The position numbers were made by a program, and so were the translations under genes. The notes beneath the pieces were generated by a model. The model made no database searches. It worked only from the letters and a program-made list of their open reading frames with translations, and was not told where the DNA came from. Shown one piece after another: positions 15,692 through 24,818 of a stretch of 64,000 bases of DNA (the stretch's first letter is position 1; each line of letters opens with the position of its first letter). The stretch comes from Streptomyces ardesiacus (GTDB lineage Bacteria > Actinomycetota > Actinomycetes > Streptomycetales > Streptomycetaceae): the NCBI RefSeq assembly GCF_003112575.1, contig NZ_BEWC01000001.1:62001-126000 (forward strand), read 5' to 3'.

Positions 15692-18312
15692 GAGGCGTCG
15701 CCCAGCGCTCGCGCGGAAGCGGGCTGGGACGGGTGGGCCGCGAACCATTTCGTCAGGCCCGCGCGGCCGGTGACACCGAGCTTGCGGTAGACGTTCGTCA
15801 GGTGGTACTCGACCGTGCGGGCGGTCAGGCACAGGGTGTCCGCGATCGCCCGGTTCGACTTCCCGGCGGCCGCCAGCTCCGCGACCGGGCGTTCGGCCTG
15901 GCTGAGCACGGCCGGGGCGTGGCGGTCCGCCGCCGAGCGGAGTGCCCGCCGGGCCTGGTCGGCGACGGAGCCGAGGCCGCACCGTGCGGCGGTCGCCAAC
16001 GCGGTGCGCAGCCGGGGGTGCGCACCCCGGTCCGAGCGCCGCAACAGCTCCGTGCCGAGGTGCAGTTCGGCCAGGGCGTGGGCGTGCCGGTCGGAGCTGC
16101 GGGCGAGGACCCGGGCGCTCTCGGTGAGCAGCTCCACGCGGTCCGAGGGCCCGGCCACCATGCTCCGGGCCAGCAGACCGAGCCCCATACTGCGTGGCGT
16201 CAGCCAGCGTTCGGCCAGCTCCTGTCCGTGCTCCGCCCGCTGCGCGGCCTCGCCCGGCCGGTCCAGCAGCATCAGCAACTCGGTGCTGTGCAGCCACCAG
16301 AGGGTGAACACGGGGTTGCCCACACCGGCCGCCTCGAGACTCGTGCCGCACCGTTCCAGCAGGCGCAGGGCCTGCTCCGGCCGGCCGCGGCCGCGTTCGA
16401 CCAGGGCCAGTGCCGTCAGGTGGTGGTGGTGTTCCCAGAAGCAGTCCTCCAGACGCCGGCCGTCGATCCGGCGCAGCGCCTCCTGCGCCCGGTCGAGGTC
16501 GCCCCGGGCGACCAGGGCGCGGGCGAGGGCGATGGTGGCCAGCGGGTTTCCCCCGGTCGCGCCCTCGGCGTCGGCGAGACGCGACGCCGCCGACGCGGCC
16601 TCCGCGGCCTCGGTCGCCCGGCCCGCGTCGAGCAGCACCAGCGCCCGCACCGAGGCGGCGTGCGACTCCGCCCACAGCTCTTCGCGTTCGGCGCTGTCCG
16701 CGACGATCCGCTGCAGGTGGTCGAGCGCGGTCGCGGTGTCGTCGGCCAGGGTGAGGACCCGCGCCGCGGCGACCGCGGCCCAGGCGGTGTGCGGCCGTCC
16801 GGACCAGATGACGCGGCGGGCGTCGGCGACCGCCGTCTCCCGTGCCTCGGGTCCGTCGGCGGTCAGCGCGGTGCGCAGGGCACGGGCGGCGAGGACCAGG
16901 TGCTCGGTCGGGCGGGCGAACGCCCGTGCGGAGGCGGCGGGTCGGGGCGAGACGGGGGTGGGGGGAGGCGTGGAGGACGCGGGGCCCGCAGGGGCGGCGG
17001 GGGCGGTGCCCGTGTCCCGCGGGCCGGGCCCGGCCGGTGGTGCGTCCTGTCCGCCGGCCGTCGTCCGCCGCAGCAGGGTGCCGAGCGCGGCCGGTGAGTC
17101 GGGGGAGTCGTGCAGCATGAGGGCGACGAACGGGAGCAGGCCGGCCGCGTGGTCCCGGATCGGCCGGTGCGCCGTGCCCGACGGCGCACCGGCCAGGCGG
17201 GCGAGGTGGGCGCGGGCCGCCGACGGGTCGATGTCGACCAGTGCCTCGGCCAGGTCCAGGTGCACGGCGGCGTCCTCGGTGCCGGCGGCATGGAGCCGCG
17301 TGAGGTACGCGACCGCGGCGGCCGGACGGTGGTGCCGGGACGCCGCCGCCGCTTCCCTGAGGACGGTACGCATCCAGGGACGGTCCAGCCTGCTCTGCTC
17401 CAGCAGCAGGTCGGCGACCTGCTCCACGGGTGCGGCCGCGTCGTTGAGGATCTCGGCGGCCTGGGCGTACCACCGCTGCCGTTCGCCCTCCGACAGCGTG
17501 TCCCACAGGGGGCGGGTCCCGCGAAGGGGCAGCGGGCCGGGGAGGAGACCGCGGGTCCCGGCCTCCTCCAGGAGCCGGTCGGCCGCCTGGGGCGGGAGTC
17601 CGGCCAGGGCGCCGACGAGGTCGGGATCGGTGCTGTGGAGCGCCGCCGCGGCCCGCGCGACGGCGAGCAGCCGCGGCTCGCTGCGGGCCAGTTCGGCCAC
17701 GTCCTCGGCGGCCGGCGCGGTCGTCCCGGCCGGCCGCGGGCGGGCGGAGTCGACGACCGTGCAGTAGTCCCGTGTCGCCAGTTCGTGGAAGGCCGCCGCC
17801 GCGGGCGTGGGCACGCCGCGCGGAAGGTGCAGCAGTACGGTCAGCGGCTCGGGGTGGGAGGAGCGCATCAGCTCGTCGATGAAGCGGAGCGTGCCCTCGT
17901 CGCACCACTGCGCGTCACCGATGGCGAGGACGAGCGGCCCACGGGCCAGAAGACCGCAGACCACCGTGTGCGGCGCGTACCGCGCGCCACGACCGGAGGG
18001 CGGTGCCCCGAGCAGGCGTCGCAGCACCGCGTGTTCGGTGCCGGCCGTCTCGCGCAGGCAGCCCACCCGCCGTACGTTCGCCTCCCGTCCGTACGCGGTG
18101 CTGACGTGGTGGGCGACGGTGTCCATCGAGGAGTGGCCGGGAGGGTCGAGCATCACCACGCAGCGCGCGCCGCGGTGTTCGCCCCGGACCGGACAGGCCG
18201 ACGGCCCGTGCGGCGCGGCCGGTCCCGCGACGGCCCCGGTCCGGGGGGAGCGGGAGCGGGAGACTGGTAACGAGGGATACGGATGCGCCGGATTCGATCG
18301 TCGCGACCACAT
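15688..18312 (-). CDS. Large ATP-binding LuxR-family regulator with eroded Walker A
   Basis: 874 residues if translation starts at ATG 18312; its AAGGA lies only 2 bp upstream, so the start is uncertain, and GTG/ATG codons at the VVMLD segment are alternatives. The region where Walker A is expected reads LDPPGHSSMDT and lacks the GKT/S lysine. A Walker B-like LVLAIGDAQWCD follows near residue 140. The middle is helical repeats with a Pro/Ala-rich linker around 450-490. The C-terminal LuxR domain is LSQAERPVAELAAAGKSNRAIADTL. With the 18312 start, codon 15 is TTA, which would make it dependent on the bldA tRNA. Confidence 0.8.
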   Translation of the reverse strand: MWSRRSNPAHPYPSLPVSRSRSPRTGAVAGPAAPHGPSACPVRGEHRGARCVVMLDPPGHSSMDTVAHHVSTAYGREANVRRVGCLRETAGTEHAVLRRLLGAPPSGRGARYAPHTVVCGLLARGPLVLAIGDAQWCDEGTLRFIDELMRSSHPEPLTVLLHLPRGVPTPAAAAFHELATRDYCTVVDSARPRPAGTTAPAAEDVAELARSEPRLLAVARAAAALHSTDPDLVGALAGLPPQAADRLLEEAGTRGLLPGPLPLRGTRPLWDTLSEGERQRWYAQAAEILNDAAAPVEQVADLLLEQSRLDRPWMRTVLREAAAASRHHRPAAAVAYLTRLHAAGTEDAAVHLDLAEALVDIDPSAARAHLARLAGAPSGTAHRPIRDHAAGLLPFVALMLHDSPDSPAALGTLLRRTTAGGQDAPPAGPGPRDTGTAPAAPAGPASSTPPPTPVSPRPAASARAFARPTEHLVLAARALRTALTADGPEARETAVADARRVIWSGRPHTAWAAVAAARVLTLADDTATALDHLQRIVADSAEREELWAESHAASVRALVLLDAGRATEAAEAASAASRLADAEGATGGNPLATIALARALVARGDLDRAQEALRRIDGRRLEDCFWEHHHHLTALALVERGRGRPEQALRLLERCGTSLEAAGVGNPVFTLWWLHSTELLMLLDRPGEAAQRAEHGQELAERWLTPRSMGLGLLARSMVAGPSDRVELLTESARVLARSSDRHAHALAELHLGTELLRRSDRGAHPRLRTALATAARCGLGSVADQARRALRSAADRHAPAVLSQAERPVAELAAAGKSNRAIADTLCLTARTVEYHLTNVYRKLGVTGRAGLTKWFAAHPSQPASARALGDAS

Positions 18313-18443
18313 AATCCTTACGATATGACAGCGGTGTGCGTTGTTGTTGGCGCTCCCGTGCCCACGCGTCCAGGCGGCTCGCCGGGGCCGGCCGGGTCCG
18401 GGCACCCCACGACCGACCGGCTCGGCCGGTGAACGGAGGCTCC
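18313..18443. promoter_or_regulatory. Divergent promoter region of the LuxR-type regulators
   Basis: 131 bp separate two divergent LAL genes. The stretch around 18311-18350 is locally AT-rich (runs such as cataatcctta and tgttgttgg), unlike the surrounding sequence, and fits promoter DNA for the leftward pair. I could not define -35/-10 pairs with confidence, nor a clear dyad. Confidence 0.45.
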
Positions 18444-21269
18444 GTGCGGCTCCTGGAGCGGGAACAGGGCCTCGACACGGTCCGGCGTGCGCTGGACGGC
18501 CTGCGGGCGGACGGGACGGTGCTCACGGCGGTCACCGGGACTCCGGGCACGGGACGGTCGGCCTTCCTCGACGCGGTCGCCGCCCACGCCGAACAGGCCG
18601 GCTGCGTCGTACGCCGGGCCCGGGGCAGCCGGCTGGCGCGCGGACTGTTCCTCGGCGACCCGGCCGCACCCCTTCCCGATCCCACCGCCCGTCCGCTCGT
18701 GCTGCTCGTCGACGACCTGCAGTGGGCGGGGGAGCCCGCCCTGGCCCGGCTGTCCGTGCTGCTCGCCGACCCGGGGCCGGGCCGGCTGTTCCTGGTGGTC
18801 GCCGTGTGCGAGGGCGAGTTCGCCGCCGAAACGCCCGGGGTGCAGGACGTCCTGCTCCGGGCCGACCACGTGGTCCGCACGGGACCGCTCGGGCCGCAGG
18901 GCGTGGGCGCGCTGCTCGGCGAACACGGTCATGTGCTCGCGGACGGCCAGGTCCGCGCCTGGCACCGCGCCACGGGAGGCAATCCGGCCCTCGTCACCTC
19001 GCTGCTGGAGCGTCTGGACCGTGCCGAACGCCCGGCCCGCGCACGCCTGCTCGACCTCGCCCGCGCCCGGCCGGCGCCCTGGCGCCTGCGGTCGCGCGTG
19101 GCCGCGGCCCTGACCGGACACCCGGACTCCGTCGGCCGCCTCGCCGCCTGCGCCGCGCTCCTCGGCGGCGGGGCCCCGACGTCCGTTCTCGCCCGCCTCG
19201 CGGAGCTGGACCCGGGCGAGGCGGACCGGGCGGCCGGTGCCCTGTCCGCCCTCGGCTGGGCGGCCGACCGCTGGACCCCGCCCGTCCTGTGGGACTGCGT
19301 CCGGGAGGCCGCGGAGGAGGGCGTCGCGCTCACCGACCGGGGCCGACTGCACCGCCGGGCGGCCGAGTTGCTGTACGTCGCGGGGGAACCGGCCGAGCGC
19401 GTGGTCCGCCATGTCATGGAGGTCGGCCCCGGCGCCTGGACCGGTGCCGCGGGACTGCTGCGGGACAGCGCCTGCGAGTTGTGGCGGCTCGGCGACGACG
19501 CGCTCGCCGCCCGGGGGCTGCGCCGCGCCCTGCGCGAGTTCCCGCCCGACAGCCCGCGGCGCGGCGACCTGCTGACCGCCCTCGCCGACGTGGAACGCGA
19601 GGCCGACACCTCCGCGATGCTGCGGCACGTGGGCCAGGCCCTGCCCCTGCTGGGCACGGTGGAGGAGCGCGCCGCGATCGTCTCCTGCGTACCGCTCACC
19701 CTGTTCCTCTCCGCCCCGCACGCCGTCGCCGAGCTGCTGGAACTGGCCGGTGCCGGGCACACCCCGCGGACACCGGCCGCGGCCGGCGCGGACGCGGGGG
19801 CCGCGGGGCAGGCACGGGCCACGGCCGGCACGGGAGCCGTTGCCGCCGCCGCGGTGCCGGGCGCGCCGCGGGCACGGCACCCCGGGCCGCGGCTGGAGGC
19901 CCGGGTACGCCTGGCGGGTCTGGGCGACCCGGCGGCCCACGACGACGCCGTCGACCGGCTGCGGAACCTCGCCCCCGTCCCGGACGCCGGGCCCGACGAC
20001 GCGGCCCTGCGGGAGCTCACCGCGGTCCTGGTCTTCGCGGGAACCCACGGCGGACGGCTCCGGGCCGACGAGGTCGCCCGGCGCACCCGGTGGCTGCTGG
20101 AGCACGATCCGGCCTCGGCGGTCGCCCGGTACACGGCCTGCGCGCTGACGATCGCCTGCGCGGCCGTCGCCGAGACCGGCGAACCGGCCCGCTGCTGGCT
20201 GGACATGGCACTCGAGACGGCACGAGGGCGCGGCGACCGGCGGCTGCTCACGGCGGTGCTGAGCTGGCGCGCGCTCACCGCCGTGCACGAGGGCCGGCCC
20301 GCCGACGCACGGGCGGACGCGCGCAGGGCCTGCGCGGCCTTCCCCGACCCGGGCCGGGACCCGTCGGCGGACGCCCCGGAGGACCACGACTGGCTGACGG
20401 TGCTCGCTCTGACCTCCGTGGCGGTGGAGACGGGCGACGCCTGGCTGGCGGAACGGTTGCGCGACCGGCTGGCCCAGGGACCGGGCGCCGGACAGCCGGT
20501 GTGCCGGCTCGCCCTGCGGGTGCTGCGCATCCCCCTGACCCCGGAACGGGAACTCCCCGTCGTGGTCGCCGACCTGCTGGACGCGGCACGTCACGCGCAG
20601 GCCGCGGGCTGGTGCAACCGGATCCTGTTCCCCGTCGACCTGTGGTGCGTGCCCCTGCTGCTCCGCGTCGGCGACCCGGAGGCCGCGCTGCGCCTCCTGG
20701 CCGACGCCTGCGACCGGGCGCGGCGCTTCGGCGCCCCGGGCGCGCTCGGCCGGATCCTGCGCATGTGGGGCACCGTGGTGCGCGGCCGCTACGCCCTGTC
20801 CCTGCTCTCCGAGTCCGTCGCCGTCCTCCGGCCGAGCTCCAACCGGCTGGAACTGGGGCGGTCGTTGACGGCGTACGGCAACCGGATGCGGGCGGCCGGA
20901 CGGCCGGGACACGAGGAGATCCTCGCGGAGGCGGACCGGATCGCCGAGGCCACGGGCGAGGCGGTGCTGCGGCGCTGGACCGAGGTGCGGCAGCCGCTGC
21001 CGCCCGGCGCACCGCCGTACGCGGACGCCCCGGTGGCCTGCGGGACCCTGAGCGACACCGAGCGTCGGGTCGCCTCGCTGGTCGCCCTCGGTCACACCAA
21101 CCAGGACGCCGCCGACGCGCTGGGAGTCACCCGCCGCGCGGTGGAGAAGATCCTCACCAGGCTGTACCAGCGGCTCGAAGTGGACGGCAGGTCCGGGCTG
21201 GTCCCGGCGGTGCGACGCATGGCGGGCAGGGCGGCCTTCGGTACGGGTGTGCTCGCCGACCGACTGTGA
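18444..21269 (+). CDS. Large ATP-binding LuxR-family regulator, divergent third copy
   Basis: 941 residues from GTG 18444, which has a clear GGAGG 5 bp upstream; the frame is open further up but without a ribosome site. Walker A is GTPGTGRSAF near residues 31-40, with Arg instead of Lys. Walker B is LVLLVDDLQWAG near residue 85. A helical middle follows with an Ala/Gly-rich linker about residues 430-475. The C-terminal LuxR helix-turn-helix is LSDTERRVASLVALGHTNQDAADALGV. It is divergent from the coupled LAL pair and upstream of a PAS-LuxR gene on the same strand, and so is a likely cluster regulator. Confidence 0.87.
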   Translation: MRLLEREQGLDTVRRALDGLRADGTVLTAVTGTPGTGRSAFLDAVAAHAEQAGCVVRRARGSRLARGLFLGDPAAPLPDPTARPLVLLVDDLQWAGEPALARLSVLLADPGPGRLFLVVAVCEGEFAAETPGVQDVLLRADHVVRTGPLGPQGVGALLGEHGHVLADGQVRAWHRATGGNPALVTSLLERLDRAERPARARLLDLARARPAPWRLRSRVAAALTGHPDSVGRLAACAALLGGGAPTSVLARLAELDPGEADRAAGALSALGWAADRWTPPVLWDCVREAAEEGVALTDRGRLHRRAAELLYVAGEPAERVVRHVMEVGPGAWTGAAGLLRDSACELWRLGDDALAARGLRRALREFPPDSPRRGDLLTALADVEREADTSAMLRHVGQALPLLGTVEERAAIVSCVPLTLFLSAPHAVAELLELAGAGHTPRTPAAAGADAGAAGQARATAGTGAVAAAAVPGAPRARHPGPRLEARVRLAGLGDPAAHDDAVDRLRNLAPVPDAGPDDAALRELTAVLVFAGTHGGRLRADEVARRTRWLLEHDPASAVARYTACALTIACAAVAETGEPARCWLDMALETARGRGDRRLLTAVLSWRALTAVHEGRPADARADARRACAAFPDPGRDPSADAPEDHDWLTVLALTSVAVETGDAWLAERLRDRLAQGPGAGQPVCRLALRVLRIPLTPERELPVVVADLLDAARHAQAAGWCNRILFPVDLWCVPLLLRVGDPEAALRLLADACDRARRFGAPGALGRILRMWGTVVRGRYALSLLSESVAVLRPSSNRLELGRSLTAYGNRMRAAGRPGHEEILAEADRIAEATGEAVLRRWTEVRQPLPPGAPPYADAPVACGTLSDTERRVASLVALGHTNQDAADALGVTRRAVEKILTRLYQRLEVDGRSGLVPAVRRMAGRAAFGTGVLADRL

Positions 21270-21582
21270 CCGGCGGCCGACGGCCGGCGGTACCTGACCG
21301 GTGCACCGAACGGGTTACTCGCGGGTAGAGCGGATTCCGCCCCGGCCGTCACGGAAAATGTGGGTCGAAATGCCGGAAAATCCTGGTGGGACGGAGGGTG
21401 CCGAATGCTTTCGGGGGTCGTTTCCCGCTCTTTGCCGGTGCCCGGTGACGGTCTCTCCGAACCCGCGCGGAGGCGACCACAGTCTTTCGCCGCAAGCCCC
21501 CGGTTCGATTGCACGCCGACCTTCCCGCTCCGTAGCCTGGCTCGCAGCCAGTGAACGCCTGGAGGAGGGAAGGAGGGCTTGT
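21270..21582 (+). other. Intergenic stretch upstream of the PAS-LuxR gene
   Basis: 313 bp with no convincing coding sequence on either strand. It must hold the promoter of the PAS-LuxR gene, and its last 30 bp form a strong purine-rich ribosome site (GGAGGAGGGAAGGAGG). I see no obvious terminator hairpin after the LAL stop and no clear operator dyad. Confidence 0.5.
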
Positions 21583-22425
21583 ATGGCCCACGCGAAGACC
21601 GGCACGGTAGAGGGGCCCTTTCGTGCGACGGAAGCGTGTGCTACGCTCCGCGGCGCATGTCCGGGCCCCGTCGAAACGCTGCAGGAAATAGATTCTTCCC
21701 GGTACGACGCGGAAATAGGAAGCGAGAAGTACCGCGACGCATTGCGGTCTTTTTTCGAGCACTCCGGAATCGCCCTCGCCGTCCTCGACCCGAATCTGCG
21801 GGTGCGTTCCGTCAGCAGTCCCCTGATGCCCCGGTGCGCCCGGCGGCCGGACGAACTGCGCGGACGCGAGCTCGTCGAGTTCCTGCACCCGAGTGTGCGC
21901 CGGCAGACGCTGCGTCAGTTCGGGAGGCTCGTGCAGGGCCACCGTTCCCGTCTCGTCGGGCACTCCCTCGTCCTGTCCGTCCACGGGACCACGGTGTCCG
22001 GCCGGGTCACCGCGTTCCCGGTGACCGGTGACGCCGGCCGGGTCGAGATGATCGTCGTCCAGTTCATGCCCGAGACGACGGCCGACGACCGCGCGGCGCG
22101 GGACGGCTCCCGGTGGAAGCTGGCCCCCCTCAGTGCGAAGGTCCTCGAAGGCGTCGCGGCGGGCGACCCGACGGTGCGTCTGGCGGCCAAGCTGTTCCTC
22201 AGCCGGCAGGGCATCGAGTACCACGTCGGCATGCTGCTCAGGCAGTTCGACGTGCCCAACCGGACGGCACTGGCGGCGAAGGCGTACTCGATGGGGCTGT
22301 TCAGCCTCGGGGCCTGGCCGCCGAGGGTGCTCCCGGACTGCATCCGCTCGGACCAGCAGACGGCGGAGGCCGGCTGCGGCGGGGGCGGCCGTCCCCGGTC
22401 GCAGCGCCAGACCTCGGGCCGTTGA
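21583..22425 (+). CDS. PAS-LuxR-type transcriptional regulator
   Basis: 280 residues. ATG 21583 follows an exceptionally purine-rich ribosome site. Residues 55-165 look like a PAS domain (FFEHSGIALAVLDPNLRVRSVS, then a PxELRGRELVEFLHP-like segment and a VRxFPV strand). The C-terminal 90 residues hold a LuxR-like helix-turn-helix: LAPLSAKVLEGVAAGDPTVR then LFLSRQGIEYHVGMLLRQFDV, with RTALAAKAYSMGLF after it. Small PAS-LuxR proteins such as PimM are activators in Streptomyces antibiotic clusters. The role here is inferred from its place before the NRPS operon. The C-terminal tail is Gly/Arg-rich. Confidence 0.82.
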   Translation: MAHAKTGTVEGPFRATEACATLRGACPGPVETLQEIDSSRYDAEIGSEKYRDALRSFFEHSGIALAVLDPNLRVRSVSSPLMPRCARRPDELRGRELVEFLHPSVRRQTLRQFGRLVQGHRSRLVGHSLVLSVHGTTVSGRVTAFPVTGDAGRVEMIVVQFMPETTADDRAARDGSRWKLAPLSAKVLEGVAAGDPTVRLAAKLFLSRQGIEYHVGMLLRQFDVPNRTALAAKAYSMGLFSLGAWPPRVLPDCIRSDQQTAEAGCGGGGRPRSQRQTSGR

Positions 22426-22490
22426 GCCGGCCGGCACGCCGGGCACGTCAGGACGGCGGGCACCGCGGGACCTCGCGCGTCCCGGCACAC

Positions 22491-22556
22491 CGGGCACCCC
22501 GGCACACCGGGCGCCCCGGACACCGAGCACCCCGGACATCGAGCACGCCTGAACGA
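22491..22556 (+). repeat. Four short tandem repeats of 16-17 bp
   Basis: Two 17-bp units of CCCGGCACACCGGGC(A/G)C are followed by two 16-bp units of CCCGGACA(C/T)CGAGCAC. They fill the gap between the PAS-LuxR and response regulator genes and end 8 bp before the GTG. The first pair contains internal dyads (CCCGG/CCGGG). Confidence 0.75.
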
Positions 22557-22563
22557 GGATGAT

Positions 22564-23298
22564 GTGAAACTACTGGTCGTTGAGCCCAACGAACGGGTGT
22601 CGGTGGCCCTCGGCGCGGCTCTGGAGGAACAGGGACTCGAGGCGGTGTGCGCGTCCACCGGCGGAGCCGCCCTGGGCCTGCTGGAGCGGGCCCGGCCGGA
22701 CGCGGTCCTGCTCGACCTCGCCCTCTCCGACTGCGACAGCTACTGGCTGTGCGGCGCGATACGCGCCACCGGCACCGTACCGATCCTCGTGACCAGTGCA
22801 CGAGACGATCACCAGTCGTGTGTGCGAGCGCTCGACCTGGGCGCCGACGACTACCTCGTCAAGCCCTACAACCTGGCCGAACTCCTCGCCCGCACCAGGG
22901 CCGTCGTACGCCGCAACGCGCCGGCCGGGCCCGCCGCCGCCGGGGGCGCCCCCCGGCCCGGCCCCGCCGAGGACGTCGCCGACGAGCCGCCGCCGGACCT
23001 GTTGCTGGCCGGGCGGGTCAGGGTCGACCTGCGGGAACGGGTCGTCCTGGTCGACGGAGCCCCGACCGAACTGCCCGACGAGGAGTTCGACATCCTCGCC
23101 GCGCTGGCCCGGCGACCGGGCGAGGCACTGAGCGCCGACCGGATCGTCGAGGAGATCGTGCGGGCCCAGCGGGCGTCCCTGCGCGCGACGGTGCCCGCCC
23201 GGCTCGCCGCCCTGAGGGAACGGCTCGCACCCTCCCGCCTCGTGGACTCCCCCGAGGACGGGCTCTACCGGATCCGCCAGACCGGACCCCACGCCTGA
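22564..23298 (+). CDS. Orphan OmpR-type response regulator
   Basis: 244 residues, GTG start. The receiver domain is at 1-115, with phospho-acceptor Asp51 in PDAVLLDLAL, a Thr/Ser in ILVTSAR and the conserved lysine in DDYLVKPYNLAEL. The first acidic pair is altered (VVEPNE rather than a DD pair), which may weaken magnesium binding. A proline-rich linker leads to a C-terminal winged helix (about 155-240) with ELPDEEFDILAALARRPGEALSADRIVEEI. No sensor kinase lies nearby. It is probably another regulator of the NRPS cluster. Confidence 0.83.
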   Translation: MKLLVVEPNERVSVALGAALEEQGLEAVCASTGGAALGLLERARPDAVLLDLALSDCDSYWLCGAIRATGTVPILVTSARDDHQSCVRALDLGADDYLVKPYNLAELLARTRAVVRRNAPAGPAAAGGAPRPGPAEDVADEPPPDLLLAGRVRVDLRERVVLVDGAPTELPDEEFDILAALARRPGEALSADRIVEEIVRAQRASLRATVPARLAALRERLAPSRLVDSPEDGLYRIRQTGPHA

Positions 23299-23537
23299 CG
23301 GCCGGTGCGGACCGTGGCCCTGCCCCGGCCGCCGCGGAGGGGCCGCAACGCCGTGCGGCCCCGCGACCGCCGGGGCAAGCCGGGGCCCGCAGGTCTGGGA
23401 ATTCTTTCAGTGATCGGTGCCGGGACCGGCGCGTCGCCCACCGCACGGGGGAACGTGGTCGGCGAAGTCCGGCGGCGCGTCCGCGACGCCCGCGGAGCCG
23501 GTCCACGGGGAGCGCACCGCGCGGCCCCCGCCAAGTG

Positions 23538-23545
23538 AAAACGTT
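23538..23545. promoter_or_regulatory. AAACGTTT dyad before the subtilase gene
   Basis: The sequence GAAAACGTTTC contains a perfect 8-bp palindrome like LacI-family operators. It lies 18 bp before the ATG of the subtilase-like gene in an otherwise GC-rich gap. It is short, so the call is tentative. Confidence 0.3.
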
Positions 23546-23563
23546 TCTCTCGAGGGGACAGAA

Positions 23564-24748
23564 ATGTCGTCAGAACGGCTCGCCCGTCGCCGTCCCACAC
23601 CGATCACCGCCCTGGCCCTGGGCACCCTGCTCTGCGTGGGCGCGACGGCGGCCCCGGTACACGCGGCCGATGCCGCGACCGTCGTCAACGCGGGCAGCGA
23701 CCGGGCGGTGGACGCGAGCTACCTCGTCGTCTTCGAGGACGGAGCCAAACCCGACCTCGCCGGCGCCTACGGGGTGCGGGTGCGCGACACGTTCGACCAC
23801 GCGCTGCGCGGTGCGCTCGTCGAGGGGAGCGAGCGGCAGGCCCGGCGCCTGGCCGCCGACCCCGGGGTGCGCCTGGTCGAGCAGAACACCGTGGTGCACC
23901 GTGCCCGTTCCCCGAAGGCGACCCAGTCGTCCCCGCCGTCCTGCGGGCTCGACCGGATCGACCAGCGGGCGCTGCCCCTCGACGGCTCCTACAGCTACCC
24001 CCGCTCGGCGGGCCGGGGCGTCGACGTGTACGTGATCGACACCGGCATCGACTACGACCACCCGGAGCTGAGGCCCCGCGCCGAGTTCGGCTTCGACGCC
24101 TTCGGCGGCGACGGCGGCGACGAGCACGGCAACGGCACCCACATGGCCGGCGTCATCGGCGGCACCGAGCACGGCGTCGCCAAGCGGGCACGGCTGATCT
24201 CGGTGAAGGTGCTCGACGCGCAGGGCGGCGGCACCCTCGCCGGGGTGGTGGCCGGGATCGACTGGGTCACCGAGCACGCGCACGGGCCCTCGGTCGCCAA
24301 CTTCGTCATCGGGGCCCCGCCGAGCGAGGTCCTCGACGACGCGGTGCGCCGCTCCATCGGCGCCGGGGTCACGTACGTGATGTCGGCCGGCGCCGACGGC
24401 GTCGACCTCGCCGACTCCTCGCCGGCCCGGGTGGCCGAGGGCCTCACCGTCGGTGCCTCCGACTGCGACGACCGGGTCGCCCCGTTCAGCAACCACGGCA
24501 AGGGGCTGGACCTCTACGCCCCCGGGGTGGACATCCCCTCCGCCCGGCCGGGCGGAGGCACCGCCACCGAGTCCGGCACCTCGGTCGCCGCCGCGCACGC
24601 CTCCGGCGCCGCCGCGCTCCTGCTGGGCGAGCGGCCGAACGCCTCCCCGCGGGCCGTGAACAAGGCCCTGAAGAACCGGGCCGTGAAGAACGCGCTCACC
24701 GGCGTACCGGCCGGCACCGCCGACAAGCTGCTGAGGACCGCACCGTGA
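23564..24748 (+). CDS. Subtilisin-like S8 protein, secreted, oxyanion residue altered
   Basis: 394 residues. Signal peptide at 1-35, an inhibitor-I9-like propeptide at about 45-110 (YLVVFEDG...RLVEQNTVV), then an S8 domain. The triad is present: Asp159 in VIDTGID, His193 in GNGTHMAG, Ser340 in ESGTSVAAA. The oxyanion Asn, normally in AAGN, is Ala277 (MSAGADG), and the usual PHVAG after the serine is AHASG. It may be a weak or non-cleaving protease. It follows the response regulator by 265 bp and precedes the ABC genes by 70 bp; peptide maturation or immunity are possible roles but unproven. Confidence 0.85.
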   Translation: MSSERLARRRPTPITALALGTLLCVGATAAPVHAADAATVVNAGSDRAVDASYLVVFEDGAKPDLAGAYGVRVRDTFDHALRGALVEGSERQARRLAADPGVRLVEQNTVVHRARSPKATQSSPPSCGLDRIDQRALPLDGSYSYPRSAGRGVDVYVIDTGIDYDHPELRPRAEFGFDAFGGDGGDEHGNGTHMAGVIGGTEHGVAKRARLISVKVLDAQGGGTLAGVVAGIDWVTEHAHGPSVANFVIGAPPSEVLDDAVRRSIGAGVTYVMSAGADGVDLADSSPARVAEGLTVGASDCDDRVAPFSNHGKGLDLYAPGVDIPSARPGGGTATESGTSVAAAHASGAAALLLGERPNASPRAVNKALKNRAVKNALTGVPAGTADKLLRTAP

Positions 24749-24818
24749 CGCCGAGCCCGCGCGACACCCCGATGTCGCCCCGACCCACTCGCACCCCTCC
24801 ACGGCACCGGGCGGAACC

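Noticed and set aside
13118..17908. One 1596-codon reverse frame covering both coupled LAL genes
   Set aside because: The first part reads the other LAL gene out of frame; the real start is GTG 15691, overlapping the upstream stop.
21270..21582. PimM-type operator (CTVGGGAWWTCCCBAG) near the PAS-LuxR or NRPS promoters
   Set aside because: No sequence close to this form was found in either upstream region.
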